Source: a bacterium (GTDB lineage: Bacteria; Ratteibacteria; UBA8468; B48-G9; JAFGKM01). From it: 37,435 nt of DNA. Location of the stretch: NCBI GenBank assembly GCA_035370465.1, contig DAOOVW010000013.1, positions 1 through 37,435 of the forward strand, in the 5' to 3' direction. How positions within the stretch are numbered: the stretch's first letter is position 1; every line of letters starts with the position of its first letter. Position numbers and translations under genes: made by a program. The notes under the pieces were generated by a model. That model was not told where the DNA came from. It worked only from the letters and a program-made list of their open reading frames with translations, and made no database searches. Positions 1 through 7,637 of the stretch are shown piece by piece.

Positions 1-42
1 GGTATTTAATTCTTCATCATCTTTTTTGTACTTTATCTTCAT
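1..42 (-). CDS. Aconitase-family small subunit (LeuD/HacB-like), N-terminal fragment
   Basis: An ATG on the minus strand overlaps the stop of the upstream large-subunit gene as ATGA (ATG at 42-40, TGA at 41-39). The frame then stays open for 14 codons to the window edge, reading MKIKYKKDDEELNT. Small (swivel-domain) subunits of isopropylmalate dehydratase and homoaconitase normally follow the large subunit with such an overlap and begin with a short segment leading into an N-T-D or D-T-D motif, so the ending E-L-N-T fits. Only 14 residues are visible, so the assignment rests mainly on position. The substrate-specificity loop of the small subunit lies outside the window. Confidence 0.55.
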   Translation of the reverse strand, partial: MKIKYKKDDEELNT

Positions 43-1292
43 AGATATTTTCTTGGGTCTGTTATTTTTCCTTCAATTACACTTGCAGCAACTGTTGCAG
101 GTGAAGATAGGTAAATAAATGCATTTTGGTTGCCCATTCTTCCTTTAAAATTTCTATTAGCAGTTGAAATAACATTTTCATTATCAGAAGGGACACCTTG
201 ATGAGTTCCCACACATGGGCCACAACCAGGATTGGTAATAATTGCACCTGCTTCAAGTAATGCATCTATATACCCATTTTTCAAACACTCTAAATAAATT
301 TTTCTTGAACCAGGAGTACATATTAATCTAACACCTTTTTTGACTTTCTTCCCTTTAAGAATTTTTGAAGCAATTTCAAAATCACTGGTTCTTCCATTTG
401 TACATGTTCCTATAAAACCCTGATGTATTTCTATTCCTTCAACCTCATTTATATCTGAAACATTATCAACAGTATGTGGTTTTGCAACTTGAGGGGGAAG
501 TTCTGAAACATCAAAATTATATATTTTTTCATAATTTGCATCATTATCTGGAAAAACAGGACTGTAATTTTCAATTTTTCTTTCTTTTAAAAATTCCTTT
601 GTTTTGTCATCAAATTCCATAATTCCACATTTTGCTCCAATTTCAGTTGTCAAATTACATATTGTAAATCTCCCATCCATAGATAAATTTTCAATTGTCT
701 CTCCTTTAATTTCAACTGATTTATAAATTGCTCCTCTTGCTGTTAATTGTCTTACCATAAAAAGGGCAATATCTTTTGCAAAAACTCCATCCTGTAAATT
801 TCCATTAAACACAATTTTTATTGTTTCAGGAACTCTTAACCATAAATATCCTGTATAAAGTGCAATTGCAAGGTCTGTTGAACCAACTCCAATTCCAGCA
901 GAATTTAATGCCCCATATGTAGGAGTATGACTATCAGCACCAAAAACAAGAGAGCCACACTTAACAAGTCCGGTTTCAGGAAGTAATACATGACAGACAC
1001 CTTCACCAACCTCAAAAATCCTTATATTATACTCCTTTGCAAAGTCCCTCATTAGTTTATGTAAAGCAGAAACTCCCTGACTTGGACTTGGACTATTATG
1101 GTCAAGAACAAAAACACATTTATCAGGGAAAGGGATTTTTTTTTCAGAAAATTGTTCAAAAGAATTTATAACGAGGGGAGTTGTTCCATCCTGGGACATT
1201 AAGAGGTCATATTCTACAATAGAAATATCTCCGCTTTTAACATTTTTACCTGAATGATTTGATATGATTTTTTCAATTATTGTTTTTCCCAT
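39..1292 (-). CDS. 3-isopropylmalate dehydratase / homoaconitase large subunit
   Basis: A 417-residue aconitase-superfamily large subunit, the [4Fe-4S] half of a two-subunit hydro-lyase that isomerises isopropylmalate or homocitrate. All three cluster cysteines are present: C297 in GTCTNGR, and C357 and C360 in NPGCGPCVG. The family motifs VLDHNSPSPSQG and GADSHTPTYGAL lie in the first third, and the length matches the prokaryotic LeuC/HacA class (about 420). The gene starts only 3 bases after the upstream esterase and overlaps the next gene by 4 bases, so it is translated as part of the operon. No good Shine-Dalgarno is seen at its ATG. The operon also carries a homocitrate/isopropylmalate-synthase-family enzyme, so the pair probably runs successive steps of a 2-oxoacid chain-elongation pathway. 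Leucine versus lysine/homocitrate specificity cannot be decided here. Confidence 0.9.
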   Translation of the reverse strand: MGKTIIEKIISNHSGKNVKSGDISIVEYDLLMSQDGTTPLVINSFEQFSEKKIPFPDKCVFVLDHNSPSPSQGVSALHKLMRDFAKEYNIRIFEVGEGVCHVLLPETGLVKCGSLVFGADSHTPTYGALNSAGIGVGSTDLAIALYTGYLWLRVPETIKIVFNGNLQDGVFAKDIALFMVRQLTARGAIYKSVEIKGETIENLSMDGRFTICNLTTEIGAKCGIMEFDDKTKEFLKERKIENYSPVFPDNDANYEKIYNFDVSELPPQVAKPHTVDNVSDINEVEGIEIHQGFIGTCTNGRTSDFEIASKILKGKKVKKGVRLICTPGSRKIYLECLKNGYIDALLEAGAIITNPGCGPCVGTHQGVPSDNENVISTANRNFKGRMGNQNAFIYLSSPATVAASVIEGKITDPRKYL

Positions 1293-1295
1293 TTT

Positions 1296-2306
1296 TTAAA
1301 TAAAATGTTTTTTTAAAAATTGTATTGTTTTTCTATTACTCCATTGATGTTCACCTTCAAAAAAATCATTTTCTAAATTTTCTTCTTCTCCAAACATTTT
1401 ATAAACCTTTTCTAACATTTTATATGCTTTTTTTGTCCCTTCAATAGGAAAAATTGGGTCTTTTTCGCCACTTATTATTAACAAAGGTCTTGGAGCAATG
1501 AGAGCAGCAATATCGCTCATTTCTGCCCATTCCATAATATGAGGGACACAATTACATATACAATGAAATATCTGGTAAATAGAATCTCTAAAAGTACAAA
1601 AATACCCGGCAATCATTGCAAGTTTTATTCTCTCATCCATTGCTGATAAGAATAAAGATGTAGTTCCTCCTCCTGAGAGGCCTGCAACTCCAATTTTTAA
1701 TTTATCAACCTCATCTTGAGTTTTTAAAAAGTCAACAATACGCATACAATCCCATACTCTAACTCCAATAGGTGTCATACCTATTAAAAAGGCATCCATA
1801 GTTACTCTATAACAATCTCCATATTGAGAAGGTTCAGCATACCTTGTTTCATTCCATCCTCTTTGAATAGGTGCTATTGTTATATACCCATTTTCTGCAA
1901 AAAAAGGAGCATAATCTAAAGAATGCCTTTTCCCTAATGCTTTTTGTTCTTTAGTACCTTCACGAATATAAGGTAATATTCCCCTATGTCCATGAAGACA
2001 AATTATTGCTGGGGTTTTTGCTTTTAATTTTTTTGGTAAAAAGTAATAGGAAGGAATCCAATAATCTTTTTCAGAGCGGATATAAATTTTGTTTCTTATA
2101 AATGATTTTGTTTCAATTTTTTCATCCCAATCAACTTCTAAAGGAACTTTTTTTGGCATTTTCCCCAATAATTCTTGAAGTTTTGACTCAAGTTTTTTTC
2201 TCCAGATATAATGGGTTGAAATTGTTTTTGCATTCCAGGAAAGTTTTGGAGAAATATTATCAACTACTTTCATGAAATAATTAAATGTATTACTATTTCT
2301 TTGCAT
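1296..2306 (-). CDS. Alpha/beta hydrolase, acetyl-xylan-esterase/dienelactone-hydrolase-like
   Basis: A 336-residue alpha/beta hydrolase. The nucleophile elbow GLSGGG gives Ser211, the acid is probably Asp283 in GEKDPIFP, and the histidine is His320 in GEHQW; the oxyanion region is HGHRG at 105-109. The N-terminal ~85 residues, the GWNETR segment and the overall length resemble bacterial acetyl-esterase-like proteins often found near sugar-degradation genes. No signal peptide is apparent, so it is likely cytoplasmic. The Shine-Dalgarno AGGAGAA overlaps the stop codon of the upstream synthase gene, indicating translational coupling. Its position between a synthase and an aconitase-type subunit is unexpected, and the true substrate is unknown. 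Confidence 0.8.
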   Translation of the reverse strand: MQRNSNTFNYFMKVVDNISPKLSWNAKTISTHYIWRKKLESKLQELLGKMPKKVPLEVDWDEKIETKSFIRNKIYIRSEKDYWIPSYYFLPKKLKAKTPAIICLHGHRGILPYIREGTKEQKALGKRHSLDYAPFFAENGYITIAPIQRGWNETRYAEPSQYGDCYRVTMDAFLIGMTPIGVRVWDCMRIVDFLKTQDEVDKLKIGVAGLSGGGTTSLFLSAMDERIKLAMIAGYFCTFRDSIYQIFHCICNCVPHIMEWAEMSDIAALIAPRPLLIISGEKDPIFPIEGTKKAYKMLEKVYKMFGEEENLENDFFEGEHQWSNRKTIQFLKKHFI

Positions 2307-2315
2307 ATATTTCTC

Positions 2316-3548
2316 CTATGGAGTCATTGTCAAAATTTGTTTTACTTCTTCAGGATATTTTGCTATAAATATTAATTCGTCACTAACTAATGGTTTTTGT
2401 TTATGAACATTTGCATATCTGGCTAATTCTAATATCTCTCTTGCTTCTTCTTCATCTTTAAATTTTATTTCTAATTTTCCATAAACATTTCTTAAACCCT
2501 TGATACCACTATATTCTCCTAATATTATCATTCTTCCTGTTTCAATGATTTCTGGTTCTCCTCTTCCTAATTCTTCAAAATTGTATAATTCATAATTTCT
2601 TCTATCTTTAAGTGCACCATCTACATGGATACCAGAAGAATGAGCAAAAGCGTTTTCTCCAACTCCTACCTGATTTATTGGAATTGGAACTCTAAAAGCA
2701 TAAGAAGCATAATGGGATATTTTCCATGCCATCTTTAAATCTACTTTTTCATCTAATTTATATTTTCCTTCAATCCCTGAGGCATATTTTATAGCAAGAA
2801 TAACAGAAACAAGGTCAGCATTTCCAGTTCTTTCACCCAATCCATTTACTGTTGTGTTTATATAAGCATCAACTCCACCATCAATGGCTCCTTTTGCTCC
2901 CGCCACAGAACAGGCAACAGCCATACCAATATCATTATGGCAGTGTAGTTCAATTGGGATTTTCACTTCTTTAGCAATTTTATAAATTCTTTCATAAATT
3001 GAAAATGGAGAATCATAACCAAGTGTATCACAATATCTAATTCTGTTTGCCCCAACTTCTTTTACAGCAGAAGCAAATTCAATTAAATTTTTAAGGTCAG
3101 TTCTTGAAGCATCTTCTGCATTTACTCCTATTGTTTTTGCTCCTTTTTCTTTTGCGGATTTTACTGCATCACCCATATTTTTAATTACATCTTTAAACTT
3201 CATTTTCCCTTGAAACTTGCCCACTATCATTTGATCCGAAGTTGATATAGAAATATTTAAGTGTTGTAAATCAGGGACATTTTTAAAAGCATTTTCAACA
3301 TCAGAAGGTATTGCTCTGAGCCATCCAGAAAGGCGTATAGGATATAGACATTTCTTTTTTACAAGTTTTAAGTTAGCATTTAAATAATTTATTTCATGAG
3401 ATGTAAGTGGAAAACCAAATTCACTCTGAAAAATTCCCATTTGATTTAGATAATAATTTATCATCGTTTTTTCAAGTTTTGCAAGACCAAGTCGGGCCGT
3501 TTGAACTCCATCACGATTTGTAACATCAATTATGTAAATTTTATTCAT
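2316..3548 (-). CDS. Homocitrate synthase / isopropylmalate synthase family (DRE-TIM metallolyase)
   Basis: A 410-residue acetyl-CoA-dependent aldol enzyme of the LeuA/NifV/LysS superfamily. It shows the N-terminal NRDGVQ motif (R12, D13), DTLG at 174-177, the metal-binding HCHND at 202-206, and NGLGERTGN at 235-243. The catalytic TIM barrel is followed by a ~130-residue subdomain containing HSSGIHVDG. At 410 residues it is too short for the LeuA C-terminal leucine-binding dimer domain (LeuA is ~500+), so leucine feedback of that type is not expected. It is preceded by the G-rich ribosome-binding site AAGGGGGG and lies 12 bases after rplM. Together with the aconitase-type gene downstream it suggests a homocitrate or isopropylmalate route. 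The family is certain; the exact substrate is not. Confidence 0.85.
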   Translation of the reverse strand: MNKIYIIDVTNRDGVQTARLGLAKLEKTMINYYLNQMGIFQSEFGFPLTSHEINYLNANLKLVKKKCLYPIRLSGWLRAIPSDVENAFKNVPDLQHLNISISTSDQMIVGKFQGKMKFKDVIKNMGDAVKSAKEKGAKTIGVNAEDASRTDLKNLIEFASAVKEVGANRIRYCDTLGYDSPFSIYERIYKIAKEVKIPIELHCHNDIGMAVACSVAGAKGAIDGGVDAYINTTVNGLGERTGNADLVSVILAIKYASGIEGKYKLDEKVDLKMAWKISHYASYAFRVPIPINQVGVGENAFAHSSGIHVDGALKDRRNYELYNFEELGRGEPEIIETGRMIILGEYSGIKGLRNVYGKLEIKFKDEEEAREILELARYANVHKQKPLVSDELIFIAKYPEEVKQILTMTP

Positions 3549-3560
3549 AATTTTCCCCCC

Positions 3561-3992
3561 TTAAAATTCAATAACTTCTGGCTTTTGTGCCTCGTGATGA
3601 TGATTGGTTCCACGATAAACTTTTAATTTCTTAATCATCTGTCTACCAAGTTTATTTTTAGGCAACATCCCCCAAACAGCATGTTTTATAACAAATTCTG
3701 GCTTTCTATTAAGAAGAGAAAATAAATTTTCTTTTTTTAATCCACCTAAATATCCGGAATGTTTATAATAAATTTTATCAACCAATTTTTTGCCAGTAAC
3801 TTTAATTTTGTCTGCATTAATCACAATAACAAAATCACCTGTATCAACATTTGGCGTATAAATTGGTTTATTTTTTCCCATAAGAATTCCGGCGACTTTA
3901 CTTGCAAGTCGTCCAAGTATTTTTCCTTCTGCGTCAACAACATACCAATTTCTTTTTATTTTTTCTTTTTTAGCAACGGATGTTTTTTCCAT
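3561..3992 (-). CDS. rplM: 50S ribosomal protein L13
   Basis: A 143-residue L13 of normal bacterial length, a 50S subunit protein that binds 23S rRNA early in assembly. Family landmarks visible are WYVVDAEGKILGRLAS near the N terminus, GDFVIVINADK in the middle, and KHAVWGMLPKNKLGR with Y-R-G-x-NHHHEAQKPE at the C-terminal end. A GGAGGG ribosome-binding site sits 5 bases before the ATG, and a strong promoter lies just upstream (4017-4045). In most bacteria rplM is followed by rpsI (S9). Here the next gene, 12 bases downstream, is a homocitrate/isopropylmalate-synthase-family enzyme and no rpsI is present in the window. Confidence 0.97.
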   Translation of the reverse strand: MEKTSVAKKEKIKRNWYVVDAEGKILGRLASKVAGILMGKNKPIYTPNVDTGDFVIVINADKIKVTGKKLVDKIYYKHSGYLGGLKKENLFSLLNRKPEFVIKHAVWGMLPKNKLGRQMIKKLKVYRGTNHHHEAQKPEVIEF

Positions 3993-4016
3993 TTTTTCCC
4001 TCCATTAAGTCGTTTA

Positions 4017-4045
4017 ATTATACTTAAAAAAAGTTCTTCCGTCAA
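4017..4045 (-). promoter_or_regulatory. Sigma70-type promoter of rplM
   Basis: On the minus strand TTGACG (4045-4040) is followed after exactly 17 bases by a perfect TATAAT (4022-4017). Transcription would start near 4010, giving a very short leader of about 18 bases that contains the GGAGGG ribosome-binding site. This is the best consensus promoter I found in the window. The following genes down to the left edge are separated by no more than 12 bases, so it may drive all of them. Confidence 0.75.
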
Positions 4046-4077
4046 TTTTTATATAGGATGTTTTAGAAATATTTAAT

Positions 4078-4311
4078 TTAAATATTATTAAGTAATAATT
4101 TAAGATATGAAAAAATAAAGATAATAATTACACTTAAAATAATAAGAAAAACAATCCATATAATTATCTTTTTTTTATCAAATTCGGGAATATCTTTGTA
4201 TTTATCTTCGTAATAATCACCAACAATTTTTGCTATTTCTTCAGGACTTTTTCCTTTAAGTTTCTCCTTCCACTCATTTGAATTAAAATCAATATTGTTA
4301 TTTTCTTTCAT
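4078..4311 (-). CDS. Small single-pass membrane protein, unknown function
   Basis: A 77-residue protein starting at the Met encoded at 4311. It has a charged, Lys/Glu-rich N-terminal half that includes KGKSPEEIAKIVGDYYEDKY, then one strongly hydrophobic Ile-rich segment at about residues 49-72, so it is a C-terminally anchored membrane protein. The frame is open further upstream to 4434, but that extension would run through the promoter region and the first codons of the divergent oxidoreductase, so the inner ATG is preferred. No clear Shine-Dalgarno precedes it. On the minus strand TTGATT followed after 16 bases by TAAAAT lies just upstream and could be its promoter. I do not recognise the family. 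Confidence 0.55.
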   Translation of the reverse strand: MKENNNIDFNSNEWKEKLKGKSPEEIAKIVGDYYEDKYKDIPEFDKKKIIIWIVFLIILSVIIIFIFSYLKLLLNNI

Positions 4312-4312
4312 T

Positions 4313-4341
4313 TTGACATATATTATTTTATATGAGAAAAT
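4313..4341 (+). promoter_or_regulatory. Possible promoter of the Gfo/Idh/MocA gene
   Basis: A perfect -35 hexamer TTGACA (4313-4318) is followed after 17 bases by GAAAAT (4336-4341), a weak -10 that keeps the conserved second A and last T. Transcription from here would give a ~30-base leader holding the GGAGG ribosome-binding site of the gene at 4381. It overlaps the upstream region of the divergent small membrane protein. Confidence 0.35.
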
Positions 4342-4380
4342 AAAAAAATCAAATTTTAGAGTTGAAAGGAGGAAGGAAAA

Positions 4381-5526
4381 ATGAATAAAGTAAGAATTGG
4401 CGTAATAGGAGTTGGAGGGATGGGCTCTGCTCACTGTTTAATTATAAAAGAAATTGAAGAGGGTGAATTAACTTGTGTATCAGATGTTGAAGAAGAAGTT
4501 GCAAAGAAAAAAGGAGAAGAATTTGGAGTAAAGAGTTTTACTGATTATAGGGAATTGATAAAAAGTGGACTTTGTGATGCAGTTATTGTTGCAACACCCC
4601 ATTGGTTTCATCCAGAAATATCTGTTTTTGCTTTTGAGAATGGGCTACATGTTTTAAGTGAAAAACCAATTGCAGTCACTGTTTCTGCTGCTGATAGAAT
4701 GATTGAATCAGCGGAGAAGAATAATAAAATTTTTGCTGTTATGTATCAGAGAAGAGCAGAATGGTTGATAAGAAAAGCAAAAGAAATAGTTACTAATGGG
4801 AAAATTGGAGAAATTATAAAAGCAGTTTGTATTGACCCATGGTATAGGTCTCAAGCATATTATAATAGTGCAACATGGCGCGCTACATGGATTGGTGAAG
4901 GTGGAGGGGTTTTAATAAATCAAGCACCTCATACAATTGATATTTTTACCTATTTAGCAGGATTGCCATCTAAAGTTGAAGCAAAAACGAGGACAAAATT
5001 ACATGATATTGAAGTAGAGGATGAAGTATCTGCATTTTTAGAATATAGAAATGGTGCATGGGGTTATTATTACACTTCAACATGTGAACCAGTTGGTCCT
5101 TTTTATTTAGAGGTCTCTGGAGATAAAGGGAAAATTGTAATAAGAGGGGACCAGATTACTTTTTACAATTATGAGACACCAATAAAGGAATTTACGGAAA
5201 AAGCACCTGATATGTGGGCATCAATAAAAACAGAAGAGGAAAAAATTATTGCCTCTTCAAATTTTGAAACAGGACATAAGGTAATAATAAAAAATTTTGT
5301 TAGAAATATACTCTATAATGAAAAACTTATTGCCCCTGGAAAAGAAGGACTTAATACAATTGAATTTATGAATGCATGTATTTTATCAGGGAAGAAAAAT
5401 AAAGTTGTTAATATACCTGTTGATAGAAAAGAATATGATGATTTAATTGAAACATTGAAAAAAACTTCAAGGGGAAAAAAAGTAGTAAAAATACAGAGAG
5501 TTACTGACCCCAATATTAAAAAGTAG
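4381..5526 (+). CDS. Gfo/Idh/MocA-family NAD(P)-dependent oxidoreductase
   Basis: A 381-residue dehydrogenase. The N-terminal Rossmann fold begins with IGVIGVGGMGSAH (glycine motif at residues 8-15). The family signature EKP is at 94-96, where the lysine is catalytic. The C-terminal alpha/beta domain has GGGVLINQAPHTID with the expected active-site histidine. Members oxidise or epimerise sugars, inositols and related alcohols using NAD(P). AAAGGAGG precedes the ATG at good spacing. It is followed by a 98-base gap before the M23 peptidase. No neighbouring gene reveals the substrate. Confidence 0.9.
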   Translation: MNKVRIGVIGVGGMGSAHCLIIKEIEEGELTCVSDVEEEVAKKKGEEFGVKSFTDYRELIKSGLCDAVIVATPHWFHPEISVFAFENGLHVLSEKPIAVTVSAADRMIESAEKNNKIFAVMYQRRAEWLIRKAKEIVTNGKIGEIIKAVCIDPWYRSQAYYNSATWRATWIGEGGGVLINQAPHTIDIFTYLAGLPSKVEAKTRTKLHDIEVEDEVSAFLEYRNGAWGYYYTSTCEPVGPFYLEVSGDKGKIVIRGDQITFYNYETPIKEFTEKAPDMWASIKTEEEKIIASSNFETGHKVIIKNFVRNILYNEKLIAPGKEGLNTIEFMNACILSGKKNKVVNIPVDRKEYDDLIETLKKTSRGKKVVKIQRVTDPNIKK

Positions 5527-5624
5527 AAGGGACTTGGAGTAGATAATAAAGCACACTTTCTACAATATATGAATGAGTTAGGTAATATTTCTCTGGGCAG
5601 ATGTATGCTTTATAAGGAGAATGA

Positions 5625-6821
5625 ATGAGAGGTAAGATTTTATCTGCTATTTTTTTATTTTTTCTTGTTCTTTCACCATTTTTTCTAATAAAATATAGAA
5701 ATTCAACAAAAAAGGAAAAGGAAGAAAAATATAGAATTATTGATGGAGTAATTTTCACAGGAGATTGTATAATTAACATTTTACAACAAAGTGGTATTTC
5801 TTCTAATGTTGCCCTATCTATTGCAAATAAATTAAGTACTGTTTTCAACACAAGAAGTTCAAATATTGGTGATAGATATAGAATTTATTTTGATAATGAA
5901 AATGGGAATTTTATAAAATTTGTTTATTATAGCGTACCATTAGATTTTTATACTGTTCAATATGATGAAAAAAATAAGGATTTTTTTGTTTCATCAGGGA
6001 AGGTAAAAGCAGAAAAAGAGATATTGGGAGTAAAAGGAGAAATAAATTCTTCCCTTTATGATAGTATGATAAAACAAAATGTGAATTCGGAAATAATAAT
6101 ACAATTTGCAGAAATTTTTGCCTCAAAAATTGACTTTTTTACTGATTGCAAGAAAGGAGATAAGTTCGTTATTCTCTGGGAATCATATAAAGATAAAAAA
6201 GGGAATATTTTAAAAGATATTAAGGTTGTTGCAGGGGAATATATAAATTATAATAATACTTACTATGCTTTTTATTTTGAACCACAAGATAATAAAAAAG
6301 GTGGATATTACGATGAAAATGGACAAAGTGTTGAAACAGCATTTTTAAAATCACCTTTAAATTATAGAAGGATTTCATCATATTTTTCTTATAGAAGATT
6401 TCATCCAATACATAAAATTTATCAGCCACATTTAGGAATTGATTATGTTGCTCCTGCTGGGACGCCTGTTTCCTCAATAGGTGAGGGAGTTATTATTTTT
6501 GCTGGATTTAGTAATAATGGATATGGAAATAATGTCAAAATAAAACATCCAAATGGATATATTTCCTACTATGGGCATCTATCAAAAATAAAAAAGGGAA
6601 TAAAAAAAGGTATTAGTGTAAAAAAGGGAGAAGTAATTGGTTTTGTTGGGATGACAGGGCTTGCAACTGGACATCATTTAGATTATAGAATTAAGAAAAA
6701 TGATAAATTTATAAACTTCTTAAAATTAAAATTGCCACCTTCTTACCCAATTGATAAAAAATACATTCCCGAATTTGAAAAAATTAAAGAGCAATATATT
6801 GAGAAAATGTCTACTTTTTAA
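5625..6821 (+). CDS. M23-family metallopeptidase, MepM/YebA-like, membrane-anchored
   Basis: A 398-residue envelope protein with an N-terminal hydrophobic anchor (about residues 5-23), a middle region resembling the OapA/Csd3-type N-terminal domains of MepM, and a C-terminal M23 LytM domain. The zinc site is visible as HLGID (H269, D273), and the catalytic region as YYGHLS (H318). The usual final HxH reads HLD (H351-L-D353), so the third zinc ligand is Asp instead of His. Family members cut peptidoglycan cross-links or act as scaffolds. An AAGGAG ribosome-binding site precedes the ATG. It immediately precedes the pseudopilin genes, so it may open peptidoglycan for the secretion machinery (inference). 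Confidence 0.88.
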   Translation: MRGKILSAIFLFFLVLSPFFLIKYRNSTKKEKEEKYRIIDGVIFTGDCIINILQQSGISSNVALSIANKLSTVFNTRSSNIGDRYRIYFDNENGNFIKFVYYSVPLDFYTVQYDEKNKDFFVSSGKVKAEKEILGVKGEINSSLYDSMIKQNVNSEIIIQFAEIFASKIDFFTDCKKGDKFVILWESYKDKKGNILKDIKVVAGEYINYNNTYYAFYFEPQDNKKGGYYDENGQSVETAFLKSPLNYRRISSYFSYRRFHPIHKIYQPHLGIDYVAPAGTPVSSIGEGVIIFAGFSNNGYGNNVKIKHPNGYISYYGHLSKIKKGIKKGISVKKGEVIGFVGMTGLATGHHLDYRIKKNDKFINFLKLKLPPSYPIDKKYIPEFEKIKEQYIEKMSTF

Positions 6822-6837
6822 AATTTCCCTTATACAA

Positions 6838-6846
6838 TGTTATAAT
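6838..6846 (+). promoter_or_regulatory. Extended -10 promoter element before gspH-like gene
   Basis: TGT followed directly by TATAAT forms a TGn-extended -10 element. A weak TTAAAA sits 17 bases upstream as -35. The gspH-like ATG at 6853 begins only 6 bases after the -10 box, about where transcription should start, so the mRNA may be leaderless. There is no Shine-Dalgarno before this ATG, which agrees with that reading. Confidence 0.4.
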
Positions 6847-6852
6847 TTTTCT

Positions 6853-7278
6853 ATGAAAAAAGGTTTTTCTTTTTTAGAAATTGTTATTGTAATTTTCATT
6901 TTTTCAATTTTACTTATTCCAACAACATTTGTAATTCTCAATTATCAAAAAAATTTATCTCTTGAAAGTGCTGTAAGTGAAATAGTTGAAGTGCTTGATT
7001 ATGCAAGAAATTGTGCTAAGAGTGAAAGAGAAAAATTTTTAGTAAAATTTGAAGATAAAAATTTTTATATTATAAAAAATGGAAAAGTTGTTAATAAAAT
7101 TCAACATCTTCCACAACATATATATTTCAAAGAAATTACAGATGGATTAAATCCTGTCGTTTTTTTACCTGATGGGACAACAGAAATGGCAGGGCATATA
7201 ATTTTAGGAATTGAAAATAAAAATGATGAAAAAAAGATAGTTGTTAATAATATTACAGGGAAATGTATAATAAAATGA
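6853..7278 (+). CDS. Type II secretion minor pseudopilin, GspH/FimT-like
   Basis: A 141-residue prepilin. The start at 6853 gives the short leader MKKG followed by FSFLEIVIVIFIF, a canonical prepilin-peptidase site with Glu at +5 of the mature protein. The longer open frame from 6751 would bury this leader and overlap the M23 gene. After the hydrophobic helix come the ARNCAKSE-type helix and a beta-rich C-terminal domain ending with NNITGKC, as in GspH/FimT proteins. The pseudopilin would be processed at the inner membrane and join the tip of a type II secretion pseudopilus. It overlaps the next pseudopilin gene as ATGA. Confidence 0.8.
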   Translation: MKKGFSFLEIVIVIFIFSILLIPTTFVILNYQKNLSLESAVSEIVEVLDYARNCAKSEREKFLVKFEDKNFYIIKNGKVVNKIQHLPQHIYFKEITDGLNPVVFLPDGTTEMAGHIILGIENKNDEKKIVVNNITGKCIIK

Positions 7279-7637
7279 AAAAAGGAATAACTTTAATAAA
7301 TATCCTTGTTTCTCTTATCATCCTTTCAATAGGGATAATTACTCTATTAAAGGTCTATCCAGTTATTAGTTCACTTTCTGAAAGGGGAAAAGATAATGCA
7401 ACTATTTCAATGATTTCTACTCAGATTTTCACTCTCATTGATAAAGTTTATTCTTCTTCCAATAATGATTTGCCTTCTTCTGTTGATGGGTGTTTTCTTG
7501 AATTTCCACAATACAAATATAAAATTGATTTTTCAGAAGAAAGAAAAAATTTATATAATGCGGATATTGAAATTTCATGGAAAAGAAAGGGAAAAATTGA
7601 AAAAAGATATTTTACATATTCATTCAGAAGAGAATAA
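7275..7637 (+). CDS. Minor pseudopilin, GspI/PilV-like
   Basis: A 120-residue prepilin-like protein starting inside the stop of the preceding gene (ATGA overlap at 7275-7278). The leader MKKG is followed by ITLINILVSLIILSIGI, a typical N-methylation hydrophobic helix. However, the mature +5 position is Asn instead of the usual Glu. Position between GspH-like and GspJ-like genes and its small size suggest the GspI role in the tip complex. The alternative start at 7263 only adds four residues. The E5-to-N change is unusual for GspI and is more tolerated in GspK-type tip subunits. Confidence 0.72.
   Translation: MKKGITLINILVSLIILSIGIITLLKVYPVISSLSERGKDNATISMISTQIFTLIDKVYSSSNNDLPSSVDGCFLEFPQYKYKIDFSEERKNLYNADIEISWKRKGKIEKRYFTYSFRRE

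Noticed and set aside
4312..4434. N-terminal extension of the small membrane protein
   Set aside because: It would run through the opposite promoter and start codons of the oxidoreductase; the added residues look like translated non-coding sequence.
5516..5851. 111-codon minus-strand frame
   Set aside because: Antisense to the M23 gene start, no recognisable domain; shadow of the real coding frame.
6751..6852. 34-residue extension of the GspH-like protein
   Set aside because: It overlaps the M23 gene and hides the canonical prepilin leader MKKGFSFLE.
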